The position numbers were made by a program, and so were the translations under genes. This document shows, piece by piece, positions 5,085 through 5,587 of a stretch of DNA of 5,587 nt; the first letter of the stretch is position 1, and the number at the start of each line of letters is the position of its first letter. The DNA comes from Planctomycetaceae bacterium. GTDB taxonomy: Bacteria; Planctomycetota; Planctomycetia; Pirellulales; Thermoguttaceae. The notes beneath the pieces were generated by a model that was not told the origin of the DNA, did no database searches, and saw nothing but the letters and a program-made list of their open reading frames with translations. The stretch is taken from contig WRMR01000348.1 of the NCBI GenBank assembly GCA_009776995.1, positions 1 through 5,587 on the forward strand. The letters run 5' to 3'.

Positions 5085-5587
5085 TTACTTCGCATCGGTT
5101 TGAGCGATGGACTGGTAGAGTTGATACCGTTCGTCGATCTGCTTTTGCAGTTCGCCTTGCAGTTTTTGGTACGTTTCCTTGTTCATCCGTTTCAGAATGT
5201 TGAAACGATTCTGCTTCGACTCGAATTCTTCCAACGACCCCTTCGGCTCCTTGCTCGCGATTTCCAGCGGGTTGTCCTTCCGGGGATCGTAGGAGTAAAG
5301 CATCCAATACCCGCAGTTGACCGCGTCCTTTTGCAAGTCGATCGCCGTCTGCATATTGACACCTTGCGCGATGCAGTGGGCGTAGGCAATAAGAATCGAC
5401 GGACCGGGATATGCCTCCGCCGCCCGAATCGTCTTGATCGCGTGCATCGGGTTGGCACCGTAAGCAATTTGACCGACGAACACGTTGCCGTAAGCCATCG
5501 CCATCAGGCCGAGGGCTTTCTTTCGGGTCGGCTTGCCGCCAACCGCGAATTTCCCAACGGCACCCCACGGGGGCGAGTTTGAAGCCC
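5085..5587 (-). CDS. nifJ: Pyruvate:ferredoxin (flavodoxin) oxidoreductase, C-terminal part
   Basis: The minus-strand frame is open from the window edge to the TAA at 5085-5087 and gives the last 166 residues of a protein that normally has about 1,170-1,200. The internal ATG at 5504 is not the start, because the matching frame continues upstream with WGAVGKFAVGGKPTRKKALG, typical of PFOR. The segment then reads GLMAMAYGNVFVGQIAYGAN, AEAYPGPSILIAYAHCIAQG and GYWMLYSYDPR, all characteristic of the thiamine-diphosphate domain of single-chain PFOR. The Cys codon at 5373-5375 (in AHCIAQG) aligns with the last ligand of the proximal 4Fe-4S cluster in the Desulfovibrio africanus enzyme, from memory. 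The enzyme oxidises pyruvate with CoA to acetyl-CoA and CO2, reducing ferredoxin or flavodoxin in the cytoplasm. The protein ends shortly after the LQKQIDERYQLY helix, without the extra C-terminal domain of the D. africanus enzyme. The iron-sulfur and pyruvate-binding N-terminal domains lie outside the window. Confidence 0.95.
   Translation of the reverse strand, partial: ASNSPPWGAVGKFAVGGKPTRKKALGLMAMAYGNVFVGQIAYGANPMHAIKTIRAAEAYPGPSILIAYAHCIAQGVNMQTAIDLQKDAVNCGYWMLYSYDPRKDNPLEIASKEPKGSLEEFESKQNRFNILKRMNKETYQKLQGELQKQIDERYQLYQSIAQTDAK

Noticed and set aside
4846..5568. Minus-strand 240-residue open frame spanning the terminator
   Set aside because: It runs through the intergenic terminator and overlaps both real genes in the wrong frame. 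Its Arg-rich composition is typical of a shadow frame.
5016..5582. Plus-strand 188-residue open frame opposite PFOR
   Set aside because: It begins inside the terminator region and is antisense to a clear PFOR. Its Leu/Arg-rich sequence shows no family motif.

Overview
The window reads as chromosomal DNA from an anaerobic or facultatively anaerobic bacterium, most likely a planctomycete of the Pirellulales type. Three things suggest this: a Tat-exported sugar-phosphate isomerase/epimerase-like protein, a secreted FG-GAP/VCBS propeller protein, and an HtrA-like protease with two PDZ domains whose second PDZ is preceded by a 'YLGI' segment resembling planctomycetal HtrA proteins (from memory, not searched). 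Base composition is near balanced. Only two of the four start regions that can be seen have a clear Shine-Dalgarno sequence. A pyruvate:ferredoxin oxidoreductase (PFOR) at the right edge points to anaerobic pyruvate metabolism. No mobile element, tRNA, rRNA or CRISPR array is visible, and no gene-free stretch exceeds 300 bases.

Layout, left to right. (1) 1-436, minus: N-terminal 145 residues of a Tat-exported TIM-barrel isomerase/epimerase, cut by the window edge. (2) 437-572: a divergent control region with a good minus-strand promoter and a weaker plus-strand promoter whose -10 boxes overlap. (3) 573-1745, plus: a secreted protein with seven FG-GAP-type calcium-loop motifs, probably a seven-bladed beta-propeller. 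(4) 1746-1955: no gene; it holds a perfect 14-bp palindrome and a 73-nt nested inverted repeat built from CATTATT-type motifs. (5) 1956 (or 2016)-3482, plus: a secreted trypsin-like serine protease with an intact catalytic triad and two PDZ domains. (6) 3483-3673: no gene; it holds AACGTT repeats, a TTGACA/TACAAT promoter, a TGTA-N7-TACA dyad and a ribosome binding site. (7) 3674-5011, plus: a P-loop protein of the COG2403 / cyclic 2,3-diphosphoglycerate synthetase-like family. (8) 5027-5068: an intrinsic terminator that should work in both directions. (9) 5085-5587, minus: the C-terminal 166 residues of PFOR (NifJ), cut by the window edge.

The genes do not look like one operon. The first two are divergent, each plus-strand gene has its own upstream control region, and the last two are convergent. 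The isomerase-like, propeller and protease proteins all carry export signals, so the left two thirds of the window concerns the cell envelope or exterior. The right third is cytoplasmic: a nucleotide-binding protein whose only characterised relative that I recall acts on a glycolytic intermediate, tail to tail with PFOR. Nothing here is clearly a new multi-gene system. The items most worth a second look are the CATTATT inverted-repeat cluster before the protease and the bacterial COG2403 protein of uncertain substrate.
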